64,000 nucleotides of DNA, taken from assembly GCA_030737835.1 (NCBI GenBank), contig CM060848.1:18019309-18083308 (forward strand), given 5' to 3'. Positions 13,201-26,679 of this stretch are shown in pieces. The notes below the pieces were generated by a model. It searched no databases and had not been told where the DNA came from. It saw nothing but the letters and a program-made list of their open reading frames with translations. Source of the DNA: Acorus gramineus (Eukaryota > Streptophyta > Magnoliopsida > Acorales > Acoraceae). The number at the start of each line of letters is the position of its first letter. Position 1 is the first letter of the stretch. The translations under genes were made by a program, and so were the position numbers.

Positions 13201-16200
13201 ATCATAGGTCTGAGTGACTTCATAAATTTATGATTGAACACTGTCAATAATCCTACCTAAGCAAATTTTGGTAAATACTATTAACTTGATTATATTTTTT
13301 AGGCACGCTTGTCTTGATATTTTTTTTTATTATTATATACATCATCTTGACTGCATATTTTATTGTTTGGTGTGGATATGTATGACTTGATGACATTCCT
13401 AGATTTATGCAATTTTTTTCGTAAGCCTGCCTTTTGTTTCAATTTAGCCAGCCTTTTGTTTCAATCTATCTTTATCAGAAACTTACAGACAATAGGATAT
13501 GGAATCCTGTACTAGAATAACTGAAATCCTGTCTAACCTTGTTGAGAGAGCAAGTGTCAATTAGCTATCTTTTGTTTGATTATTGACCCTTCTACGCCAT
13601 TATATTTATTTCCTAATTTCTAAAATTTACTGGAAAGGTTATCTCCTATTGAATGTTATGTATCACCTGAATTGGCTTATCCATATGTTATGCTAGGTAA
13701 TTTTAATCAAATATCTTGATTATGATTACTTCTCCGTTTCCATTTCAGGAAAAGCTTTTGTCAGATTCTGAACACATTGAAACAAGAGCAGAAGCTGTGG
13801 TTCTTCTCAGTCAGTTGAACTATCCGGTTGATTATTCTGCCCTTTCTTTCCATAATTTTCTGCATATCTCATGCATAATCCTTTTACATTGAATTCAGCG
13901 AATGGTTCCTGTAATTGTACATTCTTCAATTTAAGGGTCATCTCTGGTTCCGTTACATTATAAAGGAATTTGCTATTGTTGGAAATGGAGAAGGGGCTCT
14001 GATGCCCATTTTGTTGATATTAAAAAGGATATTCCTTATTCATATCTAGCAATTGGCAAGATTATTAGGTCGTTCCATTTCCTTGGCATGGAGGAGCATA
14101 AAAGCATTTGATCTAGAACAATTTTTTTCACTGTACAAATACAAATTTGTAGAGGTTATTTTCTTCCAGTGAGCTGTTTTCTGATCTGACTAATAAAAGT
14201 GGAAGTTGTATTTTGATGCATCTGTTTTGTAACATGGGTTCAGAGGATGACTGTTATTTAATCAAATGATCAATACATCATTTTCACTTTATCTGTAATT
14301 TTTTACTCAGGTGCGAAATTCACAATGGCTTGTATTAACCTTGTCTTATTTCTGTAGTTCTACTGTCAATTTGACCTGGGTATTTGTAATTTTGTGTTTC
14401 TTTCTGTTCCATGTAATTGGAAATTTCAAAATTCATTTTTAGATCTCTTCCTTCCAACCACAGGAATTTGATACCCAGTAACTCCTAACTTCTCAAGTTC
14501 CACACAGGTGGACAGCTTGAAGATGAAACTACTCGAAAAGTTAGAGGACTTCCTCACAGAGTTTAACATTGAAAATTCAGGGGAAAATGCTTCTGCTTCG
14601 GGCAGCGACGAAACAGGGAATGCTTCAGATTCAGTTGCATCTGTTCCTCCTGATTCTAGAAAGAACAAGGTAGCCTTTGTTTCTTTCTTAGCCTATTTTT
14701 ACCTCTGTAAATCAGTTGATATTGAGAAAAATGAACTTTTACTGGCTTGCTCCAGTGAAAGGTGCTGAATTTTCACCCGGTTACACCGTCCTACTGGTTG
14801 GTTGTGTAGTCAAGTGCCACATGTACCAATTTCTGAGGCACTATTGCATATGCCTGCCTGCCAAATTTATTCATAAATTCCTTGGCATATATTTACGTTG
14901 AGTAAGAGGCATCAGTTACAGTACATTATCATAAAATATGATTTGTGAATGAAGTTTCTTCTTCTTAATTTCCTTCATTTAATTATTGGAAATTTCACAT
15001 CTCTATGGTATATCTGATGTTTCTTGAATTTTCAATGAATTGCACACTACTAAACTTTTGCTATCGCGCAAACAGTAAATGCCAGGATACACTGCTGTGG
15101 AAACCATATATGCCATTTTAATTGCACCATCTTGCAGTATGCATATCATAACATTGTGTAAACAACTTCGACAAACTGAGATTTGAACAATATTACAATT
15201 CTTTGAGTTCTTATTGCAATAGTTAAGTTTTATGTGGTTTCTCTTTCAAACTACACTGCTTATGGTAACTTGCAAATTGAGAAAAATAGTTTCTATTTAT
15301 TGGTTCAAATGCAAGATGTGTGCTCTTACTGTTAAAAGGGAAAGTAAGATTGTTATTGATTGTGTACTGTGCATTTCATGTTTTTCATGGAAGTCACTGA
15401 AATTGAATTTCTCCAAAATTAAGCTTATCTTTGTTATGCCTTTCTGTTGACTTGTTTCGCAAATTCAAATGGATTTTTAATAGATTCACCAGGTACTTAT
15501 GTTTGTTGAAATTCTGGGTTCCACTATAACATCTTGTTGGCATTGTTTAGTTATTAGTTTGACATGAGCATGTTCTTGCTATCTCTATGGCATGAATTTT
15601 TTTACAGTTTTTGCTGGCCTTCACTTTGAGCCAGGCTTTATGTCAACCACATTTGGCTTTATTCTTTCCTTTCACTGCTCACCATGTCTTCTAGAAAAAA
15701 GCCCTCATGAATGAACACCCATCTGTTAAAAATTTATCTAATTGAATTATCCATAACAAAAATGTTTCCTGTGCTTTGATATCATGAGTATCTCGAACCA
15801 TATGACATAGAGCACATGATTCAGCTTTGGTAATGTCATATACTCATATATTGGCATGACTAGAAAATTATTTAATTAATATTCGAATATATCTGGAAAA
15901 GGAAATCCTTTTAGAATATTGATCAAATCTTCTTATGGAAACTTGCATGTTAAGCATTCTCTCACCAAGCACATCTGTGGCTACATTGTATTGGCTCAAA
16001 AATTTATTGTTGCAGACTTGCATTTAATCATCTTCTGGTTATGATGTGAGGTCTCTTTTCTTTACATGATGATCTCTTTGAATTTGTATTTTTTATAGAT
16101 TATTTTCCTTCAAATATTACATTTTTTTCTCTTGGTTGATACTTGAAAAGAACTTGAATAAATCTTGCCTACATGCTGTGCTTGATTGTCAGGCAAATGA

Positions 16201-19200
16201 ATTATTTTCATCTAACTGATCTCTGCTCTTAGGCCTCAATGGATGAGTTCTCAAAGACTGTTCGTGCTTATCAAATAATATTTCCAGATTCAGAAAAGAG
16301 GCTTATTGAAGTTGCACATAATTTGTTTAACAAGTATGTTTCGTCTGTTCTGTTTTTTTCATGTATGCATTTTTCTCAATGAAAATTGCAAGGGGTGCTG
16401 CTGCTGTTTTTCCATGGTTACATGTGTTTTTCTTTTGAAGGTATTTTGACACTATTCGGCAACAGATAAAGAATAGGATATTACCAGGGGATCTGCTGGT
16501 GATGCTGCGTAAGGACTTTGCCCTATAATGTATGTGTTGTTTATATATTCTATGATTTTGTGTTTATGTACTGTAGATGCTTTGGCTTTAGCAGTATTGA
16601 TTTGTGTTTCTCAATATATGGTAGAAACCTAAAAGTTTCATGTGATGGAATTGAACAGTCGTGGGAAAATTCATCATGAGAAAAAGAATTACCAGACCTC
16701 TGTAATAGCAAGCTTGGTTTGATCTTGTCAAACGCTTTAACAAAATGCTATACATATATCAGAAACATTCAGAATGATTATTTTTATCCCCTCTTTATCT
16801 ATCATGATGCTTTGTCTTTAGCAGTAATAGTTTATGTTCCTCAATATATGGTAGAAACCTAGGAGTTTCATGTGATGGAATCGAGCACATGGAAAAATTC
16901 ATCATGAGAAAAAGTATTACTAGACTTCTACAATAGCAGGCTTGGCTTATATCTTGTCAAAAACTTTGACAAAATGCTGACTTGTGTCAGAATCATTTGG
17001 AAATATGAGTACTTATATCCCTTGCTTTATTCATTATATGAAGCATTAATCCAAGTTAAACGTGCATGCACTGCTGTTTTATTGAACCTGCAGAATGATT
17101 TGGTTTGTAACAAGCTTGATCACTCTCTTGGCATGCAAGCACACAATCGTCATGTAATATGTATGTACAAATGCCGTTGTATGCACAAGTCTTAAATTAA
17201 TGTATAATAACTACCTGCTAATTTCACTTTTGTGGAAATTCTCATTTTACACGTTTTACCTTTGTTTGGATGGTGCAGTAGTGGGTGAACATAGGGTAGA
17301 TCTTTCTTGGCTAACCACACAATTGTGCAATGATTGCTGGGGCATGAAAGTAGAGCATCAGATCTGCTTTTATGAGAGGAGATGCTGCCATGAACAGGCT
17401 AGGTTTTTTTTTTTTGTGTAGAGAACAGTTGATCATTTTACTAGTTGAAATTTAAGTAAAAGGAAAATAAAGACGACAAAAATATGAGGGGAAGCTTAAC
17501 AGTAGACAAGCTATCTTCGCTATGCCCCCCAAAGCCAAAGCTCGCTCAACAAAATCACTCCTTGATTCCATGTCTATCCCACTCCAAACGAACCAAAGAT
17601 GCGCCTGCACAGAACCGGCCCCATTCGGAGATGGTTCTCCCCTCAGAATTCCACACTTGTTCAAAACAAAATGGGCCAGAGTGGAACGTCACTTCATTTC
17701 TCCTCAGAAATCAGAATCCCCATTGATTACAGCTAGCTATGACCAGGCTAGTTGTTAGCCCAAGAGCCTTGCTCTTGCTCAGCAAGGTTTATTAAAGGCA
17801 AATCATTTAACAATATCTAAATGTCAAAACAGAGCCTAAGGATTGGAAATTTAGTGATCTGGATACTATAATCTCAATTGCCTAGAAATTAGAATCTCTA
17901 CAAATGAATATTTTCTTACCCAGTGAGGATTCTCTTCATTAAACTAACAAGTATGAGCCTGTTTGTTCCCTTTTAGAAAATGTCCTATCTCTTTGGAGGT
18001 AAGGGTTTTACCTGCAACCACACATATCTTTGGAGTTTAACTATGTCAAATTTAGAGGTGGTGAGCTCCCATGTTATGTAAAAATTATACAAAAGAAATT
18101 GACAGGTTTGAGTCCATAACTTATGTTTTACTTCAAATTTTTGGTGTTTAGAATCTAGATCATGTCAATGATTCTGTTTTGTTTTTGTGATTTGTACATC
18201 TGGTCTGCTGGGAACATGCCTTTAAGTCATCAATCATCGATAAACACATCATTTTCATTTTTAGAGCTGTAACATGTGACTACTTTGTGCCTCAAGGGGC
18301 ATTCCAATTTTGTTGAGGGGTTGACCCACCATGTTGTGGGTTTAGCCCAAAAGCCTATACACAAATGCACCTCGCCCAGCCTGGTTCAGATCGCATGCGC
18401 AGAATTCATTTTTATTTCTCAAATTTGTAAGACAAGATATGCCCTTTAATATGCGTAAAAAACACTTTTTTTCATTGTTCAAATAATACTTCATATGTGC
18501 ATAAATAAACTCAGGACTCTGACATGAAGCTCTTCCCGTTTGGCTGTAGGAATCATCTGGAAAGATGCAGAGTTGATGGATGAAGTATTGCCGGAGGCTG
18601 CTCTCCCGGTCTTCTGTCTGGAGGTGTCTTCTGGCTCACTGGATAAATAAAAAAAAATAGAATCTGTTGAGTTCTTTGAGAAGGAAAACTAGACGCATCT
18701 TTTTTGAAATATTCTCTTGATCCATAAGTCTATGAGATTTCTATCTTCCCTAACCATTAATCATTTAAAACTACAGAATTCTTTTGTAGTTTGGTTGGAC
18801 TGCAGTATTACCCCAAGAAAATCACTTTCAAAATGATGAGCTTAGATTTTCAAGATCATCTATTTATGGGAAGTCAACCATTTCTCTTTCTCATCAACAA
18901 AGAAAGCAGAGAAAATAAATATCTTAAATTTTCAGCTCAATTTCAAAAATCTCAAAAATGTAGTTGAACTGTGTTGCTGGTCTAAGAGATGTTATATGCT
19001 ACTGATTCTTCGTAATATTGTTTTTCAGTATAAACTTATTGCGTACAGTTTATATCACAAGTTACAGTACCATTTTAATGGGTGAAATTTTGTCATTGCA
19101 TACTTACAAGCTTTATTATTTTTCAGGCTGCAAGAGGAGTAATTAAGCAATATATTGACAGTGCATTTTCTCATCTTCTAAGTGATATTTTAGGTGAGTT

Positions 19201-22200
19201 AACAGTCTTTGTAGGGAAAATAAAGTTAGTCCAATTCTGATTTTTATTTGTAAAAAAAATAAAAAAAAATAAATAAAAAATTGATTAATCTGAGATGGAG
19301 TTGGAGCTTTTATTTTATGTAAAGAAATATAATTTTAACTATCAAGAACCATTCAGGGAGATAATCAGCTAGGGAGTCGGATTTCAAAAATAACAACATG
19401 ATTTTTGGATTCCTAGATCTTTAACCTTATGGGCGCTTCCCAATCTGAAAACCAAGATCAGAGATTGGTCAAGGAAACGGTATCATATTGAAAAGATTAT
19501 TCACTTTAATTGTGAAGCTGAGAAAATTAAATGGTCTATATTGGATTATTATTTGTTTGCTATGATTCTTCTGCTTCAACCAATAACATATTAAAAAAAC
19601 TCATGTATGTTTGGTAGAGGGGCTTTTATCCCTTCTCTTTTAGCCAGGATGCAGCAAAATGACAAGCCTTCAACTTGATCATAAAACAAGATCCTCAATG
19701 CCTTCAACCTTTTGTAACAAGGAAGAAATGGCAATCTCTTTTTGAAGAATGTAGGTATGGGAGAATTCAAATGGTACCGGCATCGAGAGCAGTTTATAGG
19801 ACTATAACGCTAGTTGTATGGGTTCAAATAAGTTGATTTACAGATTCCCTGGGAAGTTTCTTTTTTAAGGGAAAAAGTGGGATGTCCACCACTGGTATTA
19901 AAATGGTAAATATTCAGGGGTTTATATAGTACATATATTGTTTATTGTCAGTTGAAATATCATTGTTTATGGTTTGTTGTATCCTTCTGATTCCTATCAT
20001 TCAGCAATGAAATTGGAATATAGCTTATACTTCTGGTCTGTTCTTTGGATCATCCTTGTCCTTTGTCTATTCTTGGTAGTTTTTCAGCTTTATTAAACTT
20101 GGTGGACCCCACCCTCCATTAAAAGAAAGCATCCCTGTCCTTTTTTCTATTTCCTCAGTATGCCATTTCAATGTTTTACATCAGCTGTGTTTGCATGTTA
20201 ATTGCATATTCACTGTTACATGTTAAGTTTTCTGATCCTGAATATAATGGCAGAAGCTATGACAAGAATTCAGCCGAAGCCCAAGGATGGAGCAGGAGAC
20301 TGTTCATTGCAGATTGCCTTAGAAACCAGCAAAAAAGCAGTTATCCAAGGCAGTATGGATCTATTACTGGTAAAAACATGTGATCCATGTTTTCTGTATG
20401 AATTTTACTTGTGCTGTTGACTTTAAGCTTCAATTCTTTTATCTTAATCAGCCAACCTAGTCCATCATGTTAAATGTAAATCATGTTTACTATTATGATA
20501 TAAAAGCTGTGCCCCTATATCTTCATCATATCAACCAGCTTACCCGAATAAACACAATCTTACATGTCATCTGTACATGAAATTTGAGCTTAATTTAGTC
20601 GCCTACATAACGAGTAAAAATGTTTGCATTCATTGTGAGTGAAATAACCGTGGCTAGATAAATCAGAATCTTTGGATCCCAAGTTGTTGCATTTCTAATT
20701 TAATGCAGTAGTGGGCTATTTAGACAGATCAGTGGATCACTAGATTCTATAGTTGATATTTGATAAAGAGGTTATTTTTTAAAGGTTTGCGGTAAATCAA
20801 TTATTCTACATCTCTCTTCCTCGTGAAGAAGCAGAAACTGCTAGCTTGGGACATCATTTTTTTCTTCACTGCTGGTGTATATTTTGGGGAATTAGATCAC
20901 TATAGTTTTAGTCGATCGTAACTGGACTGACTCACTCTAGGTTTCACTAGGTGATACGCCAAGAGTGTGATGATTGTCCACATGGATTAGTGTTGGCCAT
21001 GAAACAGCTTCCCATACTACCCCCCGGCCTCTAGGTTCTTAGAATCTTTTAGTATTTCCGTCAGAGCCTAACTGAACTTCCACTGGGATGACAGAATTCA
21101 AACCCTTATTTATGCTTATAATTCACTTCTATTTTTACACTCTTTTAACTAGAGAGACCTCACTCACTTATATGCCTGGGTCAAATAAGTTTATTCAGAT
21201 AAGTAAAATTTCTTCGCGTGTAAGGAAACCTGGAATGGTCTGCAAAAGATAATCAATGATGTTGATATCAATAATTATACACCATCTGTTATGTCATCTC
21301 AGCTCTAGTTTAACCTTCCAATTCAAATAATGCTTCTTTTGTTTTCATGTTTCTTTGCAGGACTTCTGTCAGCTTCTTGATGATAACATCGATTTGTTGC
21401 TGAAACTGAGAGATCTAATTATTGATTGGGTGCAAGAAGGGTTTCAGGATTTCTTTCGATCACTTGATGGTCACTTTCTCATGCTTGCTGGAAAAAGTAA
21501 TTCAACCACTCAAGAGTCACATTTAAGAATCGGAACTCAAGGGGACAAAGTTCCTGCAGGACTTGTTCTCTTGTTGGTTCAGATTTCTATTTTCATAGAA
21601 CAAAGTGCGATTCCCAGAATTACTGAGGCAAGAAATGTGATGCTATTATTTTGTCATTGGAATCATAACACTTGTTGAATGAATTGTTGGACCCATTATT
21701 CTTTTTTGGTGTATCAGGAAATTGCTGCTTCATTTTCTGGAGGTGGTGTTCGTGGCTATGAATATGGTCCTGCTTTTGTACCTGGGGAGATCTGTCGGAT
21801 CTTTCGCTCGGCCGGTGAAAATTTTCTACATCTTGTATGAACAAAGCCTCTTTTACTTTATTCGTTATCATTTTTCTTGCTTCCAGCACTCACTGAAGTT
21901 ATTTTACCAATTCTTATCATGTTGTATTCTATATTTGGCATTCTGTTTTCCTGTCTCCACTCTCCATAAAGCCATGTTCAAGTTGGTTGCTGAATAGAGG
22001 AATTTTTCATTGCAAAATTTTACTTTTTCTTTCTACTGTTTTAAATCACCATTTCCAAGAAATTTTCCTTTTTTGGGATCTGATTTATCCTTTTATCTTG
22101 CGATGTTTTTATGGTTGGGGGTATCAGAGGTGTTAAGTTTTTCCGGTGAGAAAATGATGCATTCTCAAAATGATTCGTTTTAGATTACCCATTCATGAAG

Positions 22201-25200
22201 ATCTTCACATGCAATGCCCTTTTCTATCTTGGGACTTTATTGGGATATCTGAAAGTGTTAATTTTCCTGTCAGGAAAGGTGTATTCTTAAGTCAAATTTA
22301 TTTTACTGTTCCTTAGCATATGTTTCTCATATGTCATAGTGTTTCATATCACTTGATATACATTGGTGTATGATCATTGCATAATGAAAAAGAGAAATTA
22401 CTGAGCTCAAGCAATGGGGAGAAATATTCTTTGATATTGTAAGCAGCCCAGCTGATTTTTTTTTATTAATAATGATTTTTTAATATAGTAGTTCATGAAA
22501 AAAAAATATTGAGATAAGGTGGATCCACAGATCGCATTTGGTTTAATGTTTAGAATTAATGCATTCACAGGGTGTCTTGGTACCAAGGGGCAAAACTACT
22601 ATTTACTTTGATAGAAATAATCCCCCAATGCATATTCACTACCTTAACCAGAATACATGTTACACTCAAGTCCGGCTGAGGCCTTCATGAATTTTTGAAA
22701 AACAATATTTACATGTGCTTGCACCACAGAATTTTGTCATCATTAGATATAATTATCAATTAGCTAAGGGCAGTTAGCTAGAATTTCTTCGCATGCTCTG
22801 TGAAGGAGAAAATTGTTGTTTGAAAGGTTTTGAACTCTCTCTTTTATATATATACAACGCTATATCAAGGTGCTCTGGTTGCTCTATCTGGTGACAATCA
22901 TCTGCCCCTTCCTATGAAAGAGAACATGTTCTTTTATATGTATTTGGTGTTTGGATTACGATATCATTTATTCTCCAATGATGCTACAGGATAACAGAAA
23001 AAATATCTTCTTTTATGAAGTGTGATCATCTTTTTTCAGATTGTAAAAGTTGGGAAAAAAACACTTTTGGCATTTAGTGAATTACATTATTGTGTCAAAC
23101 TTGGAGTATATTTCATCAAGATTGTTGTAATGTTCACTCTTTTCTGGAATTTTTTTTTCAGTACATTAATATGAAAACTCAGAAGACATCAACTCTTCTT
23201 AAAAAGAGATTCACAACACCCAACTGGATCAAGGTAAATTTTGTTTATGTTAATGTCAAACCTGATGTTTTTCTTCAAAAAAAAAAAAAAGTCAAAACCT
23301 GATGCTCTGAATGGGATTCTTTGGGGGAATTTATTTCCCATTGTCTAACTTGTATTTTGAATTCACTCACCAGCACAAGGAGCCCCGAGATGTCCATATG
23401 TTTGTTGACCTACTTCTTCAAGAGGTCAGTATGTCTCTCCTTTTCTGCTATATATATTTTATACAAGAATTTGGAGAAAAATTCTTTTTGCACTCTGTAA
23501 GGTGTTTCAGTCCTGACCTCCTTTTCACAAGGGGGGGGGGGGGGGTTGTAGCCGACTAACCAAAGCTCAGTTCGCTTTTTTTTTAAAATATGTTGCTAAT
23601 TGATCACATGACTTGAGACTTCATGACATAATGTTAACAAGATCAATATGTATTACTATTCGGTCTATTGGAGTTTACCTTTTCTTGTGATTTGTTTGTC
23701 TATCTTATGAATTAATAATTAGTAATTAGACATAATTACCCAGCTTTTGGGTTCATGTGGTTCTAGGAGCCTGAGAGTTATGATCATTTCATCCGACAAA
23801 ATAGAAGTATTCAACATTCTGTAGATTTAGTAACGAAGGAAAAAATGCTTAATTTAGTTCAAATCAATTAATCAACTAATCAAATATAGCAGGTCCCTTA
23901 AAATAATAAGGATAGCATTAAATTTATATCGTTGCAGGAGAACTACAAGTCCAGAAACAATTGATCTTCGTGAACTAGGAATTGGCTTAGAAGGGGACTA
24001 CTAGTGGAGATATCATGATGGAATCCTATTATTTGGTGCACCTTGCAATGGCCTTATGTATGAAGAATGCCGTTATAATAATCCTTTATTTTATCCGTCT
24101 TAGCTGGAAGTCATAGGAGATGAAGTAAAGCAGATCTTCCCCCATGGGATTAATCAGCGACACCATCGATCTGAGAGCACGGGAAGTACTAATTCCTCCC
24201 GCAGCAATACTATACGTGATGATAGACTTGGCAAGTCGAACACCCAGCGTGCTAGAAGTCAGCTTCTGGAAAGTCACCTTGCAAAGTTGTTTGAGCAGAA
24301 AATGGAGATTTTTACTAAAGTTGAATACACACAGGTTAGTGTTTGTTTGATGCTTATGTAGAGAAAATGCTTCTTTTTATATGTCAATGTGAGTGAACTG
24401 ATTAGTTTGTCGTAAATGCTCTTAGAAAATATAATTCAGGTCAATGAGTTTATGAGCTGAACTATTTTGATCGTGATAGAATCATATATAATTGTGTTTA
24501 TAGTTAAAAAAAAAGTGATCCATTTTGCAGAGTTTCTCACAAATTTGTATGTTAAGAGTTGGTTTAAAAACAAATGTTTCTATGGTGGGCTACTGCGAAC
24601 CGATGAATGGGTGGTTTGCTGAATTTTATTTGCAAATTGCCATAGTAATAAATCTTACTTTCAAAGGAATTTTTTATTGGCTCATTTATTTTTAAGAAAA
24701 GAACACAACTATATTTTTTTTTCTTCTAAATTTAAATGATTTGAGAAACGAGTAGAAAAACAGCAGTAAAGAAGAGAATAGAATTATGCATGTTTATGAA
24801 GTTAATAAAATATAATTTTGTATATGGAGTTTGCGGGTTTCTTACTTTAGGGTTAAAATCCTTATTGAGGAATAGTTGTTATGCTGATATTTTGGGCCGG
24901 TTCTCGGTAGCCCTCCTCTACTGTGACTTAGCCTAGTCACTATTGCTTTTAGGGGGCGTTTGGTACCAGGGTTTGGGGGTGATTTTGTTTTTTAATTAAG
25001 CAGAAAGCTCAAACGTGTTTACCAAACGCGTTTCAGGAATCAGACTTAATTAAAAAGTTACTTGCAATTTTTAGTACAAAAATGTTGCTTTTTAAAAGGT
25101 GCAGAAAATGTACTTTCCAGATATCAAGTCTGCTTTTCAGGAATCAAGTCTATTTAAGCCAATCTATTCAAAATCTTATTTGTGAAACGTGTTTCCAAAC

Positions 25201-26679
25201 GCAACCTTAGTCTCCGTTCCGTTCTGGGCTTTTGCTCTGATATTAATATAATCATAAGCACGTGCCTACCATCTTTTCAAAAAAAAAAAAAAAATTGTAT
25301 CTGGAGTTATCATTCACTGAGTTCCAGGTAAAAATCCAAATGTTTAGAGAACTTTTCTGTGTCATGTCAATTTGGATCAATTATCTCATTGTTTGGCAGG
25401 AGTCCATCATGTCAACCATAATAAAACTTTGTCTAAAGAGCTTGCAAGAATTTGTTCGGCTCCAAACCTTCAATCGAAGTGGATACCAGCAGATACAGTT
25501 GGACATTGAATATCTAAAAAACCCTTTGAAAGATATTGTTGAAGACGAAGCTGCCATTGATTTTCTGCTGAAAGAGGTGAACAAAGATCTTTTATGCTAT
25601 TTCTTCTGCTCAGGTTAATTTTGGTTTTCATTAGTAGTTTTTTATGTTTGCATATTATGCATTCATGTCTTTGCTTAAAAACAAAGAGTTTGGATGTTTG
25701 AAGATACCATGATTGACTAACATAGCAAATTTGCTGATAATTCTAGATCATGATTAGAAAGGTAAGGTACAGAATGACGAGATAGAAGAAATGCTGTAAG
25801 AGTACTGCATAGTGGTCGAATATGTAGGGCTAAAATATCTGTATATACTAGAATTAGAATGAGAACTGGGTATATTATTTCATCAGTCTGCTTTTTGGTT
25901 GGGGACGGGTGGGCTGCGGGAACCAGATTGGATTTCAATTAAATAGGCATCTGTCATTCACATTCAGATATAAAACTTCTCTATTGTAATTTGAACTGAT
26001 TTTTCTATAGATGTGGTGACTTGCCACGAACATACATCCCACTTACTGGGAAAAATCTTCTGTTATTGGTAAATCGTCCCATATCATGCGTTTTTTCCAT
26101 TAGATAAAGTTGCATTATATCTTTTCTCATTTATAAAATGTGGACGGTCTGTTCTTTCTTTTAAACATTAGATAACAGTCTGAAATAGAATACATGAGCC
26201 AACCTGATATTTTCCTGTTCATGATACACACTGGCCAACAGTCTTTTCTTGAACACACTGGTCAATGAATGAGAGAAATTAGCTCAACAACATAAAAAAA
26301 AACCTTGGCAAAACAGAACACAAAGTGCTGGAAACAACACAATATATCTATATTCCACTCATAGGAACCAGTAGGGGATAAAGTTGATATCATGTAACGA
26401 ATAAAATGCAATAGTAATGGAAAAGACAGCAAGTCCCAGTCATGTACGCATGAGCAGGTGATGCTTGTCAATGACCCGTGAAGACAGCAATACAAACCCT
26501 CGAGTTTGATATCTGAACTCTGTCAAGCATTTGGACTGAAATGTTTTCTTTTCTTCCAGGTGATCAATGCTGCTCACGAGCGCTGTCTCGACCCGATTCC
26601 TCTGGAGCCTGCCATTCTTGACAGACTGATATCAGCAAAACTCAAAAAGTCCGGAGAACAGAATCCAGTTCCTCAATAA
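10271..26679 (+). CDS. VPS51: Vacuolar protein sorting-associated protein 51 homolog, 20 exons
   Basis: Subunit shared by the GARP and EARP tethering complexes, which act in endosome-to-Golgi retrograde traffic and endosomal recycling (Arabidopsis UNHINGED). Exons: 10271-10465, 10570-10709, 11378-11432, 11521-11628, 12480-12578, 12699-12776, 13749-13826, 14508-14669, 16233-16333, 16441-16508, 18550-18623, 19127-19193, 20254-20369, 21361-21627, 21718-21834, 23162-23233, 23374-23424, 24104-24334, 25400-25576, 26560-26679. All joins keep frame; the product is 791 aa, the family's usual length. The N-terminal Vps51/Vps67 region (about residues 60-150) holds MAAEIKNLDTDLQMLVYENY and NKFISATDTIKRMKNNI. 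The C-terminal end has LCLKSLQEFVRLQTFNRSGY and EDEAAIDFLL. I chose the first ATG of the alignable frame. The intron after 21627 is of GC-AG type. Confidence 0.96.
16574..17035. repeat. 230-bp direct duplication in VPS51 intron 10
   Basis: GATGCTTTGGCTTTAGCAGT at 16576 recurs, slightly changed, at 16806. The following roughly 200 bp (TCAATATATGGTAGAAACCT, TTTCATGTGATGGAAT, CATCATGAGAAAAAG) also repeats, with about 85% identity by eye. A fainter third start follows near 17035. The repeat is not coding. Confidence 0.75.
17450..17770. other. Unidentified GC-richer island in VPS51 intron 10
   Basis: The base composition differs sharply from the AT-rich intron around it, and three overlapping frames of 70-80 codons stay open. 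I recognise no protein in any of them and see no terminal repeats. It could be a captured gene fragment or part of a retroelement. I do not call a gene. Confidence 0.3.
23530..23545. repeat. Poly(G) run in a VPS51 intron
   Basis: A run of 15 consecutive G lies in the intron 23425-24103. Runs of this kind are prone to length errors in assemblies. Confidence 0.8.
24880..25295 (+). mobile_element. Likely LINE 3' end interrupted by the MITE at 24952
   Basis: Removing the MITE joins GGTAGCCCTCCTCTACTG... to ...GCTTTTGCTCTGATATTAATA, and the stretch ends in TGCCTACCATCTTTTC followed by a run of 15 A. This has the look of a retroposon 3' terminus with a poly(A) tail. It is in VPS51 intron 18. No coding remains were seen. 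Confidence 0.35.
24952..25206. mobile_element. PIF/Harbinger-type MITE in VPS51 intron 18
   Basis: The 255-bp element starts GGGGGCGTTTGG and ends CCAAACGCAACC. It is flanked by TTA at 24949-24951 and 25207-25209. A TTA target duplication and a GTTTGG-bearing inverted terminus are typical of Tourist-like MITEs. Two internal copies of an AGGAATCA(A/G)(A)CT motif are present. It is non-autonomous, with no transposase frame. Confidence 0.65.
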
